A stretch of DNA of 7,707 bases from Spirochaetaceae bacterium (GCA_003154555.1 PMDT01000193.1:1-7707), one strand, 5' to 3'. Numbered from the stretch's first letter, positions 1-6,434 are shown. The notes: a model not told the origin generated them from the sequence alone. Translations and numbers: made by a program.

Positions 1-700
1 GCAGCGAGTCAACGTCCATGCACTGCACGTCGACACGCACGGGGATGATGCTCCCCCCGGAGACGGTGACGATGCGCTGGATGTCCGCCGTCACCGGATC
101 TTCCAGGATGCAGGCCGCGCGCGTTCCACGGAGAAGCAGCCTGCTCACGATGCCGACCGCCTGTGTCGTTCCCCCGGTCACTAAAATCTGCTCGGGATGG
201 CAGCGCACGCCGCGATAGGCGGCGATGTAACGGGCAATCTCTTCCCGCAGCTCCGGCCTGCCCTCCGGCTGCGAATAGGAAAGGTCCAGCGGTGTGAGGC
301 TGCCCCACACCTCGCGGCTCAATCGCTGCCAGGTCCGCACGGGGAAGAGCGTGAGGTCGGGAAGGCCTGAGCGGAAATCGATGAGCCCGGCATGAAAGGG
401 CTTGAAACCGACCTTGCGGATGGCCGAGAGATCCGGCAGCTCCCCGGGACTGAAGGCGGCACCCGATGCGACAAATGTGCCCGCGCCGGCGCGCGTCTCG
501 ATGTAGCCTTCTGCCAGGAGCTGGTCGAAGGCAGCGAGTGCGATGTTGCGCGAGACGCGGAGCTCCCCGGCAAGCCGCCGCGTGGAGATGATGCGCGATC
601 CCGACGGCAGCGTTCCCTCGAGGATGAGCCCGCGCATCCGATCGTAGACCTGTCGCGTGAGCGGCTCCGGCGCACCGCGATCGATGGCGAGGAACGGCAT
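1..700 (-). CDS. MocR-family PLP-dependent transcriptional regulator, partial (C-terminus beyond left edge)
   Basis: The reverse strand reads open for 233 codons from an ATG at 700 to the window edge, so about half of a usual 450-500 residue MocR protein is visible. Residues about 10-78 form a GntR winged helix-turn-helix, starting PLTRQVYDRMRGLIL and ending YIETRAGAGTFVA. From about residue 105 the fold-type I aminotransferase domain begins: GLIDFRSGLPDLTLFP, a YSQPEG segment, LREEIARYIAAYRGVR, and the PLP phosphate-binding turn VTGGTTQA (174-181), then EDP at 200-202. The PLP-binding lysine would lie off the edge and cannot be checked. The start is supported by GGAGGG four bases upstream (705-710). 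The gene is divergent from an EamA transporter, a very common arrangement for MocR regulators, and probably regulates it. MocR proteins use PLP, alone or with an amino compound, as effector; which one applies here cannot be read from the sequence. Confidence 0.93.
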   Translation of the reverse strand, partial: MPFLAIDRGAPEPLTRQVYDRMRGLILEGTLPSGSRIISTRRLAGELRVSRNIALAAFDQLLAEGYIETRAGAGTFVASGAAFSPGELPDLSAIRKVGFKPFHAGLIDFRSGLPDLTLFPVRTWQRLSREVWGSLTPLDLSYSQPEGRPELREEIARYIAAYRGVRCHPEQILVTGGTTQAVGIVSRLLLRGTRAACILEDPVTADIQRIVTVSGGSIIPVRVDVQCMDVDSL

Positions 701-721
701 TCTTCCCTCCAGAAGTGGACC

Positions 722-736
722 CATGAATTATTCATG
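722..736. repeat. 15-bp perfect dyad CATGAATTATTCATG
   Basis: Two 7-bp arms flank a single central T. The dyad lies between the first two AAGTGG boxes and contains the predicted minus-strand -10 element. It could be part of the operator, a site for a second regulator, or simply an AT-rich promoter core that happens to be symmetric. Confidence 0.5.
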
Positions 737-755
737 AAAGTGGATCTTTCGTAAA
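727..755 (-). promoter_or_regulatory. Predicted sigma70-like promoter of the MocR gene
   Basis: On the minus strand, TTTACG (750-755) is followed after exactly 17 bp by AATAAT (727-732), five of six matches to the consensus -10. Transcription would start near 720, giving a leader of about 20 bases that includes the GGAGGG ribosome binding site. No equally good promoter is seen for the divergent transporter; TACATT at 770-775 is a possible -10 with no convincing -35. Confidence 0.45.
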
Positions 756-790
756 CCACTTGCCGCATCTACATTTGTCGCGGAAATTGC

Positions 791-1705
791 ATGGGTACGG
801 ATGCGATTCAAACGGCAGCGCGCGCCGATGCGCGAGTCGAAAGACGGGGCCTCCTGGAGGTCGTGCTTGCCATGGCCCTGGCCGGCAGCAGCGTCGTCGT
901 GGGAAAGCTCCTGTCAGTGCGCATACCGGTCTTTCTCTCCGTCGAGCTGAGTCTCTGCGCCGCCCTCGTGGCAATTCTTCCCGCGCAGATCGTGCGCCGG
1001 AGTGAGTTGCGGCTCCTCGGGCGTCGCGAGCTTTTCTACATGTTTCTCCAGGCGCTTTTTGGCATCGTGCTTTTCCGCATCTGCACGCTTTCCGGTCTTC
1101 GCTTCACCTCGGCGGTGAGTGCGGGGGTCATCACGAGCGCGGCACCCGCGGTCATGGCTGTGCTCGCCGCGGTGGTGCTGAAAGAGCGCATCGGTCGCGC
1201 CGGGGCGGCCGGGGTGGGGCTGACGGTCGTCGGTCTCTTCCTCGTGAACCTGTGGGGAAACCCGGCGCGCGGCGCGCATGGGTATCTGGTCGGCAATCTT
1301 CTCGTTTTCGGCGCCACCGTCTGCGAGTCCCTGCTCACGATCTTTCGCAAGTCCTCGGGGGGACGCATCGGTTCGGTCACGAATACCACGGTCCTCGTGG
1401 GGATGAGCGCGCTCATGATCCTGCCGTTTGCGCTCCTGGACCTGCGCGGCTTCCGGCTGCATCAGATCGAGATCGTTGGATGGGTTTCGGTCATCTACTA
1501 CGGCGCGGTGGCGACCGTCATCGCCTACATTCTCTGGGGCCATGGGGCGCTCTGCATCCCCGCGACCAGGACGGGCATCGCCACCGCGGCACTGCCGGTG
1601 AGCGCGCTCGTCCTATCAGCTCTCATACTCAGCGAGCCTCTGCACCCGATTCACGTGTTCGGGTGCGCGGCGGTTGTTGCGGGCATTCTCATTGGGCGAA
1701 AATAG
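791..1705 (+). CDS. EamA-family (drug/metabolite superfamily) transporter
   Basis: A 304-residue integral membrane protein with about ten hydrophobic segments (roughly 20-40, 48-67, 80-98, 105-130, 136-153, 165-185, 197-217, 230-250, 262-282 and 287-302). This is the usual size and topology of EamA transporters, built from two five-helix repeats. Each repeat ends with the family pattern of a proline-containing helix, a long hydrophobic helix and an acidic residue: SAAPAVMAVLAAVVLKERI (116-134) and ALPVSALVL...ILSEPL (267-284). Such carriers move amino acids, nucleotides or other small metabolites, often as exporters; the substrate is not evident. The ATG at 791 has only a weak GGAA upstream, but an in-frame stop at 752-754 and the position of the first helix leave little alternative. 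It is divergent from the MocR gene, which probably regulates it, and is followed after 16 bp by the B3/B4 gene, probably in the same transcript. Confidence 0.92.
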   Translation: MGTDAIQTAARADARVERRGLLEVVLAMALAGSSVVVGKLLSVRIPVFLSVELSLCAALVAILPAQIVRRSELRLLGRRELFYMFLQALFGIVLFRICTLSGLRFTSAVSAGVITSAAPAVMAVLAAVVLKERIGRAGAAGVGLTVVGLFLVNLWGNPARGAHGYLVGNLLVFGATVCESLLTIFRKSSGGRIGSVTNTTVLVGMSALMILPFALLDLRGFRLHQIEIVGWVSVIYYGAVATVIAYILWGHGALCIPATRTGIATAALPVSALVLSALILSEPLHPIHVFGCAAVVAGILIGRK

Positions 1706-1721
1706 CTTCCGGGAGGACAGC

Positions 1722-2396
1722 ATGATTGAAATCGATGAGACCTTTCACAAAGGATACCCCGGCGCTGTCATCGGTATCCTCACGATGCGCGGAGCGCGTA
1801 ACCCGCCGCGGCATGAGGGGCTGGATCGGCTGAGGGAAAATCTGGAAATCGACCTGCGCGCACGGTTCGGGGCAGGCGGCAAGGAGGCGCTCAAGGCGGA
1901 ACCGGTGATGGCCGCCTACGAGGCATACTACCGTCGCTTCAAGAAGACGTATCACGTCGCGTTGCAGCTCGATTCGGTGATCTGGAAAGGCCGCCAGATA
2001 CCATCGGTGAGCGCCCTCGTGCAGGCGATGTTCATGGCGGAGCTTTCGAACATGCTCCTCACGGCCGGGCATGATCTTGCGCGGATCGCTCCGCCGCTGC
2101 GCGTCAGTGCCGCAAACGGGCGCGAGGTCTATACGACTCTGAGTGGAGAAGAACGCACGCTCAAGGAAGGTGACATGGCGATCTCTGACGCGCAGGGGGT
2201 CATCTCCTGCGTCCTCCATGGCCCTGACAAACGCTCACCCATTACCGCCGAGACGCGGGATCTCCTGTTCACCGTCTACGCGCCGGCAGGCATCGGGGAA
2301 CAGCGTGTTCGCTCTCACCTGGAGGACATTGAGCGCTTTGTCCTGGTCATCGCCCCCGAGGCATCGACAGATACAATTGAGCTGCACGCCGGGTGA
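1722..2396 (+). CDS. Stand-alone B3/B4 (PheRS beta editing-domain-like) protein
   Basis: A 224-residue soluble protein resembling the B3/B4 domain of the phenylalanyl-tRNA synthetase beta subunit, here without any other synthetase domain. Recognisable parts are a Y-YRRF segment (69-73), IPSVSALVQAMFMAELSNML (93-112) and GHDLARI (116-122), followed by a beta-rich second half with GDMAISDAQG (150-159). In PheRS this fold contains the site that hydrolyses Tyr-tRNA(Phe). Solo B3/B4 proteins are widespread but poorly characterised; trans-editing of mischarged tRNA or binding of an amino acid is a reasonable inference, not shown here. The ATG at 1722 is chosen over an in-frame ATG at 1674, because GGGAGGA (1711-1717) sits just before it and the longer form would overlap the transporter gene. 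Its place 16 bp behind the transporter suggests co-expression under MocR control. Confidence 0.85.
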   Translation: MIEIDETFHKGYPGAVIGILTMRGARNPPRHEGLDRLRENLEIDLRARFGAGGKEALKAEPVMAAYEAYYRRFKKTYHVALQLDSVIWKGRQIPSVSALVQAMFMAELSNMLLTAGHDLARIAPPLRVSAANGREVYTTLSGEERTLKEGDMAISDAQGVISCVLHGPDKRSPITAETRDLLFTVYAPAGIGEQRVRSHLEDIERFVLVIAPEASTDTIELHAG

Positions 2397-2415
2397 AGCG
2401 CCCGGTTCGCGGCCG

Positions 2416-3009
2416 TCAGGCCTGGGCAGGCGCTCCTGCCAGGCCGATCTCCGCGGCCACGGTCCGCATCCCGGCGATTGTCTGCGTGATGAGCTCGCCG
2501 ATTTCCACACCCATCATGGCCGCACCTTTCTCGATGACGGATCTGTTCACACCGGCCGCGAATCGGGCGTCCTTCCACTTCTTCTTCACGGATGACGCTT
2601 CGATGTCCAGGACGCTCCGCGACGGCCGCATGAGTGCGGATGCCTTCACGAGCCCCGTGAGCTCGTCCACGGCATAGAGGACCTTCTCCATCCTCTCTGT
2701 CGGCTCCACTTCGGAGCAGATTCCCCATCCGTGGCTCACAACGGCGTGGATGTATTCGGGCGGCCACCCCGCCTCGGTGAGGATCTCCACGCTCTTGCGG
2801 CAGTGCTGCTCGGGGAAACGCTCGTAGTCGATGTCGTGCACAAGGCCGATGATTCCCCATTTCTCCTCGTCATCGCCAAAGAGACGCGCGTAATGGCGCA
2901 TGACCGCCTCCACGGAGAGGGCATGGCCGCGCAGGCTTTCGCTCGAATTGTGCTGCAGGAAAAGCTCCATGGCCTCCTGGCGGGTCGGAACATGTACGGG
3001 TGCTGGCAT
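2416..3009 (-). CDS. HD-domain metal-dependent phosphohydrolase
   Basis: A 197-residue protein with a single HD domain. Probable metal ligands are H29 (LRGHALSVE), the HD pair H58-D59 (GLVHDID), H93 (VVSHGWG) and D115 (YAVDELTG). H69, in EQHCRKS, matches a further conserved histidine. This layout is typical of small HDIG-type proteins that hydrolyse phosphate esters, often nucleotides; the substrate is unknown. No transmembrane segment or sensor domain is visible. The frame stays open upstream to 3126, but the ATG at 3009 begins the domain at the usual place (MPAPVHVPTRQEAMEL). No Shine-Dalgarno sequence precedes it, and a predicted promoter lies immediately upstream, so the mRNA may be leaderless. 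It ends 19 bp from the B3/B4 gene, tail to tail, and is divergent from the thioredoxin gene. Nothing ties the two divergent genes functionally. Confidence 0.88.
   Translation of the reverse strand: MPAPVHVPTRQEAMELFLQHNSSESLRGHALSVEAVMRHYARLFGDDEEKWGIIGLVHDIDYERFPEQHCRKSVEILTEAGWPPEYIHAVVSHGWGICSEVEPTERMEKVLYAVDELTGLVKASALMRPSRSVLDIEASSVKKKWKDARFAAGVNRSVIEKGAAMMGVEIGELITQTIAGMRTVAAEIGLAGAPAQA
2419..2445. other. Strong GC hairpin at the 3' end of the HD gene
   Basis: GGCCTGGGCAGG (2419-2430) and CCTGCCAGGCC (2435-2445) can form an 11-bp stem with one bulged G and the loop CGCT. It covers the last codons of the HD-domain gene, just before its stop at 2416-2418, in the junction of two convergent genes. 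No T-tract follows on either strand, so it is not a classical intrinsic terminator. It could slow polymerase or protect 3' ends of both transcripts. Confidence 0.4.
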
Positions 3010-3015
3010 GCTGAT

Positions 3016-3044
3016 AATGTAGCGGCAGGCGTCCACGCGAGCAA
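3016..3044 (-). promoter_or_regulatory. Predicted promoter of the HD-domain gene
   Basis: On the minus strand, TTGCTC (3039-3044) is separated by exactly 17 bp from TACATT (3016-3021). The expected transcription start, about seven bases on, falls at 3009, the A of the start codon. Both elements are only partial matches to consensus. Confidence 0.35.
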
Positions 3045-3057
3045 GAGGCCGCGCTGA

Positions 3058-3086
3058 TTGCATCGCGCGCATCCCGTGAGTATCTT
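3058..3086 (+). promoter_or_regulatory. Predicted promoter of the thioredoxin gene
   Basis: TTGCAT (3058-3063) and TATCTT (3081-3086) are 17 bp apart, placing the transcription start near 3093. That is upstream of the ATGs at 3097 and 3112 but downstream of the TTG and GTG codons at 3058 and 3076. The match is moderate. Confidence 0.3.
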
Positions 3087-3111
3087 TCAGCTCGGAATGG
3101 ATGCAACAGGC

Positions 3112-3462
3112 ATGGGCAATCATCACGTGGCGGGGCTGCCCGGTTCGTTCATCGAGCTCATCCGCGTGTCAGAGATGCCCGTGCTGGCGGATTTCTGGGC
3201 CGAGTGGTGCGGCCCGTGTCGCATCGTCTCCCCGGCCATCGAAAGACTGGCCCACGAGTATGTCGGCCGCATTCTCACGGTCAAGGTGAATGTCGACCGC
3301 AAGCCCCAGGTCGCGCAGATCTACGAGGTTCAGGGGATCCCGACGATCATGCTCTTCTGGAAAGGCGAGGCGCGGATGAAGCTCACCGGTGCCTATCCCT
3401 ATGAAGAGATTCTTCAGAATATCCAGAAAAGCTGGCCTGAGGGTGCGGGCGTCACGCCCTGA
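3112..3462 (+). CDS. Thioredoxin
   Basis: A 116-residue single-domain thioredoxin. The active site FWAEWCGPC has its cysteines at residues 33 and 36, and the cis-proline loop reads QGIPTIMLFW with P77. Counted from the ATG at 3112, these positions equal those of E. coli thioredoxin, which favours this start. The frame is open back to a TTG at 3058 and has another ATG at 3097, and none of these starts has a good ribosome binding site. There is no signal peptide, so it should be a cytoplasmic dithiol-disulfide oxidoreductase. The N-terminal strand is less typical than the rest (MGNHHVAGLPGSFIELI). No reductase gene is nearby. The gene stops 6 bp from the end of the convergent radical SAM gene. 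Confidence 0.9.
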   Translation: MGNHHVAGLPGSFIELIRVSEMPVLADFWAEWCGPCRIVSPAIERLAHEYVGRILTVKVNVDRKPQVAQIYEVQGIPTIMLFWKGEARMKLTGAYPYEEILQNIQKSWPEGAGVTP

Positions 3463-3468
3463 GGAAAG

Positions 3469-5910
3469 TCAGGCGATCTGGGTGATCTCGGCGCGGGCAT
3501 CGCGCGCGGCACTGGTAGACAGCGAAAGAAAATCTCCAAGGAATGGCTTTCTGCCGAGCACGAGTTGAAAGACAGTTGCGTCGTTGACTCGTCGACATGC
3601 GCCGGCGAGCAGCATCTGCTTCTTCATGGATTTCTCCGGCACGACCAGCGTCTCCACGCCGTCTCTCCTTGTCAGCGTCACCGGCGCGTGATGGTTCCGT
3701 AGATACTCCGCAAGCCGTGCGGCCGGGTCGGGAAACAGCGCTGTCGGCAGCTCGAGGCGCATGTTGATTCTGCGCACGGCCTCCCGGCCCTGTTGAGATT
3801 CCCACAGAGAAAGAGGACCGTCAGGGTCTTCAATTGCCTCCCCAAGGGAATCAGCGTCCCACGCGGTCACGGCGACGAGGGTCTGCCCGAACCAGGGCAC
3901 ATCCGTGCCGAGCAATCCCGACTCTTCGACGAGCGCTTCATGGACGGCGAGGATATTATCCGTCTGGTCGGCGTGCCGCTTCAGCAACTCCCGCAACAGC
4001 CACGCACCTGCCCAGGTTGCGCCCATTCCGGCCGCCTCCTGCGGCAACCGGGCCCGCACAATCACGGGCTTTAAGCGATGCTTGCGGCTGACGAGCGTGG
4101 CCAGCGCGGGGGCGGACTGCTCCGGCGCGAAGGCACCACGGGACTTGCGCGGATTGCGCGTGCACCCCGTGCATGAGGCGCAGATGCGACTTCCCGGTTC
4201 GCCTTTTCGGCAATAGCCGTCATCCCTTCCCGCAAGTGCCTTTTCATACTGCCCGTGGAGGAATGTGCGGGTCTGTTCGTCATCGAGGAAGGGGAATCCA
4301 AACGCGTGTTTGCTTGTGGCATTGCCGGCAATCGCATCGCCGTGAACTTCCACCCACCGCGTGATGGCTTCTGCGGCCTGCGGGCCCAACCCCGCACCAT
4401 CGACCGGCCCTGCGTGCGCGATCTGCAGGAGGAGGGGATGCACATCGTGCCCGCTTGCCGCGAGCATCTGCGTGGCGCAGTACTCTGGCCAGTCCATGGC
4501 GCGGCGGAACTCGAAGCCGTTCGTCTCGCAGATCGATTTTGCCCGCCCGGCCGGCGCACGCCACGCCTGCGCGTCCAGCAGGGGAGGATCGTAGCGCATG
4601 GGCGTGAAGGGCATGCGCACGAGCATGCCAAAGGAGAAGACGATTCTGGGGGGCGCCGTCGCACGCTCACGAAGCTCCTTCAGCCATCGCATGAACCCGG
4701 CAAGCTCATCGAAATCCTCGCCCGTCTCGTGACCGGAGAGAAGATAGAAGAGCTTTATTTCCCGGGTCTTTTTGCCGTGCAGCGCTTCCAGCGCCTGGCG
4801 GATTTCTGCGTCCTCCAGGCTCTTGTGGAGGAAACGCCGCATGCGGCCGCTGATCCCTTCGATGCCGAGGGTGAAGCTGTGCTTGTCAGCGGCGATCTCC
4901 AGGTCCAGGAGGCCGGGATGGCGCGCCAGGATGTCGACCCTCTGGCTCATGAGATTCACCCTGTGGAACAGGACATGAAAACCCTCGAGCAGCGGGGCGA
5001 GCTCCGCATGGGTGTTGAAGTTGAAGCTGTCCACCTCGAGGGTGTCCGCGCCGGTTGCCTGCTTCAGCTCCCGCGCCGCGGCCAGGAGAACGGCGGCGCT
5101 GATTTCGCGATAGGGCGCGCGGTCGTGGCCTTCGAAACAGAACGAGCAGAGGCAGGGACAACCGAGCGAAATCGATAAACGCGCCGTGGACGCCTCGGGG
5201 CCCGGGAGCACGGGCGCACCATTCCACGCCGCGGAAACGGCATCCGGTGCCGCGCGCGCCTTTCGGGTATGCGTGCCCAGGCTTCCGGACGGCCACAGTC
5301 CCTCAACCTCGGCAGCAATCGCCGCGAGTCTTTTTCTTTTCGGCATCGATGAGAGACTGCTCCAGAGCAGAAGGATCTTGCCCACTCTCCCTTCGCCCTC
5401 ACCGAAGAAGAGTGCATCCGCAATGCAGTCGCCGTCTTCCTTCACCAGGGCGTGCGCGGCAGATGCATTGGAGCCACCCACGATGAATGGCGGCCAAGCC
5501 TTGTCCCTCTGGCCGGACCAGAGGGGGATGCCGGAGTGCGCGAGCAGGTAGGGAAGATTTGCCTGCTCGAGCAGCCATGAGTTGGAGACGAGCACGATGT
5601 CGAAATCGGCCGCGCCTCGATGCGATTGCGTCCCTGTCAGAAGCGGCAGACCTGCCGCTTCCAGCAGAGCGGCGTCGTGGCGGAGGGGAAGGAAAGACAT
5701 GTCGATGAATGCGTCGGGAAGCGCACCGCGCGTCTCGCGGCACAGGAAAAGGTGCGGGGTGGATCGTTGCACGTCGATGAAGGGCGACAGCCGGACGATC
5801 AGGACCTTGAGACGCGCCACCTCCCACGCAGGGTTTGCGAAACCGGGATTGGGCAGGTAAAGGGCGTGATCACGAAGCTGGCGGAAAACGCCGGAGTCCT
5901 GGGCGGGCAT
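3469..5910 (-). CDS. Radical SAM protein with B12-binding-like N-terminus and second cysteine cluster
   Basis: An 814-residue reading; 813 from the preferred ATG at 5910, since the codon at 5913 is TTG. Residue numbers below follow the 814 form. Residues about 34-175 resemble a cobalamin-binding-type Rossmann domain (LKVLIVRLSPF, FDIVLVSNSWL, PPFIVGGSNA, DALFFGEGE), but no DxHxxG cobalamin motif is seen. The radical SAM core has the 4Fe-4S motif CxxxCxxC at C252, C256 and C259 (GCPCLCSFCFEG, with an extra C254), a DTLEVDSFNFN strand and GIEG (350-353). A second cluster, C568-x9-C578-x2-C581-x2-C584, could hold another Fe-S centre or a metal. The roughly 200-residue C-terminal region (from about 608) is unrecognised; distant likeness to the DUF2344-type region fused to other radical SAM proteins is possible. 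The reaction is unknown. It follows the TM2 gene after 75 bp in which I see no clear promoter or ribosome binding site. Confidence 0.85.
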   Translation of the reverse strand: MPAQDSGVFRQLRDHALYLPNPGFANPAWEVARLKVLIVRLSPFIDVQRSTPHLFLCRETRGALPDAFIDMSFLPLRHDAALLEAAGLPLLTGTQSHRGAADFDIVLVSNSWLLEQANLPYLLAHSGIPLWSGQRDKAWPPFIVGGSNASAAHALVKEDGDCIADALFFGEGEGRVGKILLLWSSLSSMPKRKRLAAIAAEVEGLWPSGSLGTHTRKARAAPDAVSAAWNGAPVLPGPEASTARLSISLGCPCLCSFCFEGHDRAPYREISAAVLLAAARELKQATGADTLEVDSFNFNTHAELAPLLEGFHVLFHRVNLMSQRVDILARHPGLLDLEIAADKHSFTLGIEGISGRMRRFLHKSLEDAEIRQALEALHGKKTREIKLFYLLSGHETGEDFDELAGFMRWLKELRERATAPPRIVFSFGMLVRMPFTPMRYDPPLLDAQAWRAPAGRAKSICETNGFEFRRAMDWPEYCATQMLAASGHDVHPLLLQIAHAGPVDGAGLGPQAAEAITRWVEVHGDAIAGNATSKHAFGFPFLDDEQTRTFLHGQYEKALAGRDDGYCRKGEPGSRICASCTGCTRNPRKSRGAFAPEQSAPALATLVSRKHRLKPVIVRARLPQEAAGMGATWAGAWLLRELLKRHADQTDNILAVHEALVEESGLLGTDVPWFGQTLVAVTAWDADSLGEAIEDPDGPLSLWESQQGREAVRRINMRLELPTALFPDPAARLAEYLRNHHAPVTLTRRDGVETLVVPEKSMKKQMLLAGACRRVNDATVFQLVLGRKPFLGDFLSLSTSAARDARAEITQIA

Positions 5911-5985
5911 CAACGGCGCAAGTGTGCCTGAAAATGTCGCGCGCGTGAAGGGCCGCGTGCCGCGACGGCAGGGACGACCGCCGCC

Positions 5986-6315
5986 TCAGACGCCCCAGTC
6001 CAGCACGTACTTGCCCTCGATATCCGTGAAGTTGCCGACGACGATCATGATGAAATCAATGAGCGCCCAGATGCCGAAGCCGCCGAGGGTGAAGATCATC
6101 GCAACCCCGGTGCCGATCTTGCCCACGTAGAAGCGATGCACGCCGATCACGCCGAGAAAAAGGGCGAGCAGCATCGTCGCCAGCCTGCTGCAATGGCTCA
6201 CAGCCTTGTCCGACCGGAAGCCCGGTGCAAGATTCGCGCCGCGCACGGGATGGCCGCAGCCCGGGCAGAATGATGCCTGGTTGGAAAGCTCTTTCCCGCA
6301 ATTCTGGCAGTACAT
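5986..6315 (-). CDS. Zinc-ribbon TM2-domain membrane protein
   Basis: A 109-residue protein. An N-terminal zinc ribbon carries two CxxC pairs (C3/C6 and C17/C20: YCQNCGKEL, FCPGCGHPV). After a short linker comes a TM2 domain with two membrane helices (about 46-60 and 68-94) around the typical GVHRFYVGK...GTGVAMIFTLGGFGIWALIDFI segment. Such proteins are common in bacteria and have no established biochemical role. The ATG at 6315 is preferred over the GTG at 6324 because GGAGG lies 8 bases before it, and the GTG itself overlaps that ribosome binding site. It lies 118 bp behind the HD-GYP gene on the same strand and 75 bp ahead of the radical SAM gene, so it may be co-transcribed with either. 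No convincing promoter of its own was found. Confidence 0.9.
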   Translation of the reverse strand: MYCQNCGKELSNQASFCPGCGHPVRGANLAPGFRSDKAVSHCSRLATMLLALFLGVIGVHRFYVGKIGTGVAMIFTLGGFGIWALIDFIMIVVGNFTDIEGKYVLDWGV

Positions 6316-6367
6316 TTCGTTCACCTCCGAGATTCAGGAATTGAACACCAGCGCGCGGCACGCTTGT

Positions 6368-6434
6368 CACCGCGGCTGCGATCGACCGTGGCGCGAATCC
6401 GCGGTGCCCGAATCCGCGGAATACCGCGGTGCCC
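6368..6434. repeat. Short GC-rich repeat cluster (CCGCGG) after the HD-GYP gene
   Basis: Four CCGCGG palindromes lie at 6370-6375, 6399-6404, 6414-6419 and 6424-6429. Within this, CGAATCCGCGG occurs at 6394-6404 and 6409-6419, and CCGCGGTGCCC at 6399-6409 and 6424-6434, the last ending in the HD-GYP stop codon. CACCGCGG at 6368-6375 can pair with CCGCGGTG at 6424-6431. Several competing hairpins can form, but no T-tract follows, so it is not a textbook terminator. The rest of the 118-bp gap shows nothing beyond the TM2 ribosome binding site. Confidence 0.6.

Larger units (their letters stand above)
712..762. promoter_or_regulatory. Putative MocR operator: three AAGTGG boxes
   Basis: Two direct copies, GAAGTGGAC (712-720) and AAAGTGGAT (737-745), have cores 25 bp apart. 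A third, inverted copy reads CAAGTGGT on the minus strand (755-762). MocR regulators typically bind paired direct or inverted short boxes. The core resembles, from memory, the AAAGTGG-type box of PdxR in Corynebacterium. The boxes overlap the predicted promoter of the regulator gene: one near the start of transcription, one in the spacer and one at the -35. This fits autorepression. Function is inferred from position and repetition only. Confidence 0.55.

Noticed and set aside
319..768. Minus- and plus-strand open frames across the MocR region
   Set aside because: The frame starting at 700 on the minus strand reads a full GntR and aminotransferase-like sequence; the others do not.
914..1543. 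A 209-codon minus-strand frame inside the transporter gene
   Set aside because: Its charged, low-complexity composition is typical of an antisense shadow, and the plus strand encodes a coherent ten-helix transporter.
3010..3126. N-terminal extension of the HD-domain protein by 39 residues
   Set aside because: The extra residues lack family likeness, overlap the thioredoxin gene and its predicted promoter, and have no ribosome binding site.
4255..5178. A 307-codon open frame on the plus strand inside the radical SAM gene
   Set aside because: The opposite strand encodes the radical SAM motifs in one unbroken frame; this frame has no recognisable motif and no ribosome binding site was found for it.
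6368..6434. CRISPR array or rho-independent terminator in the CCGCGG cluster
   Set aside because: The repeats are too short and irregular, with no spacers of constant length, and no T-tract follows the stems.
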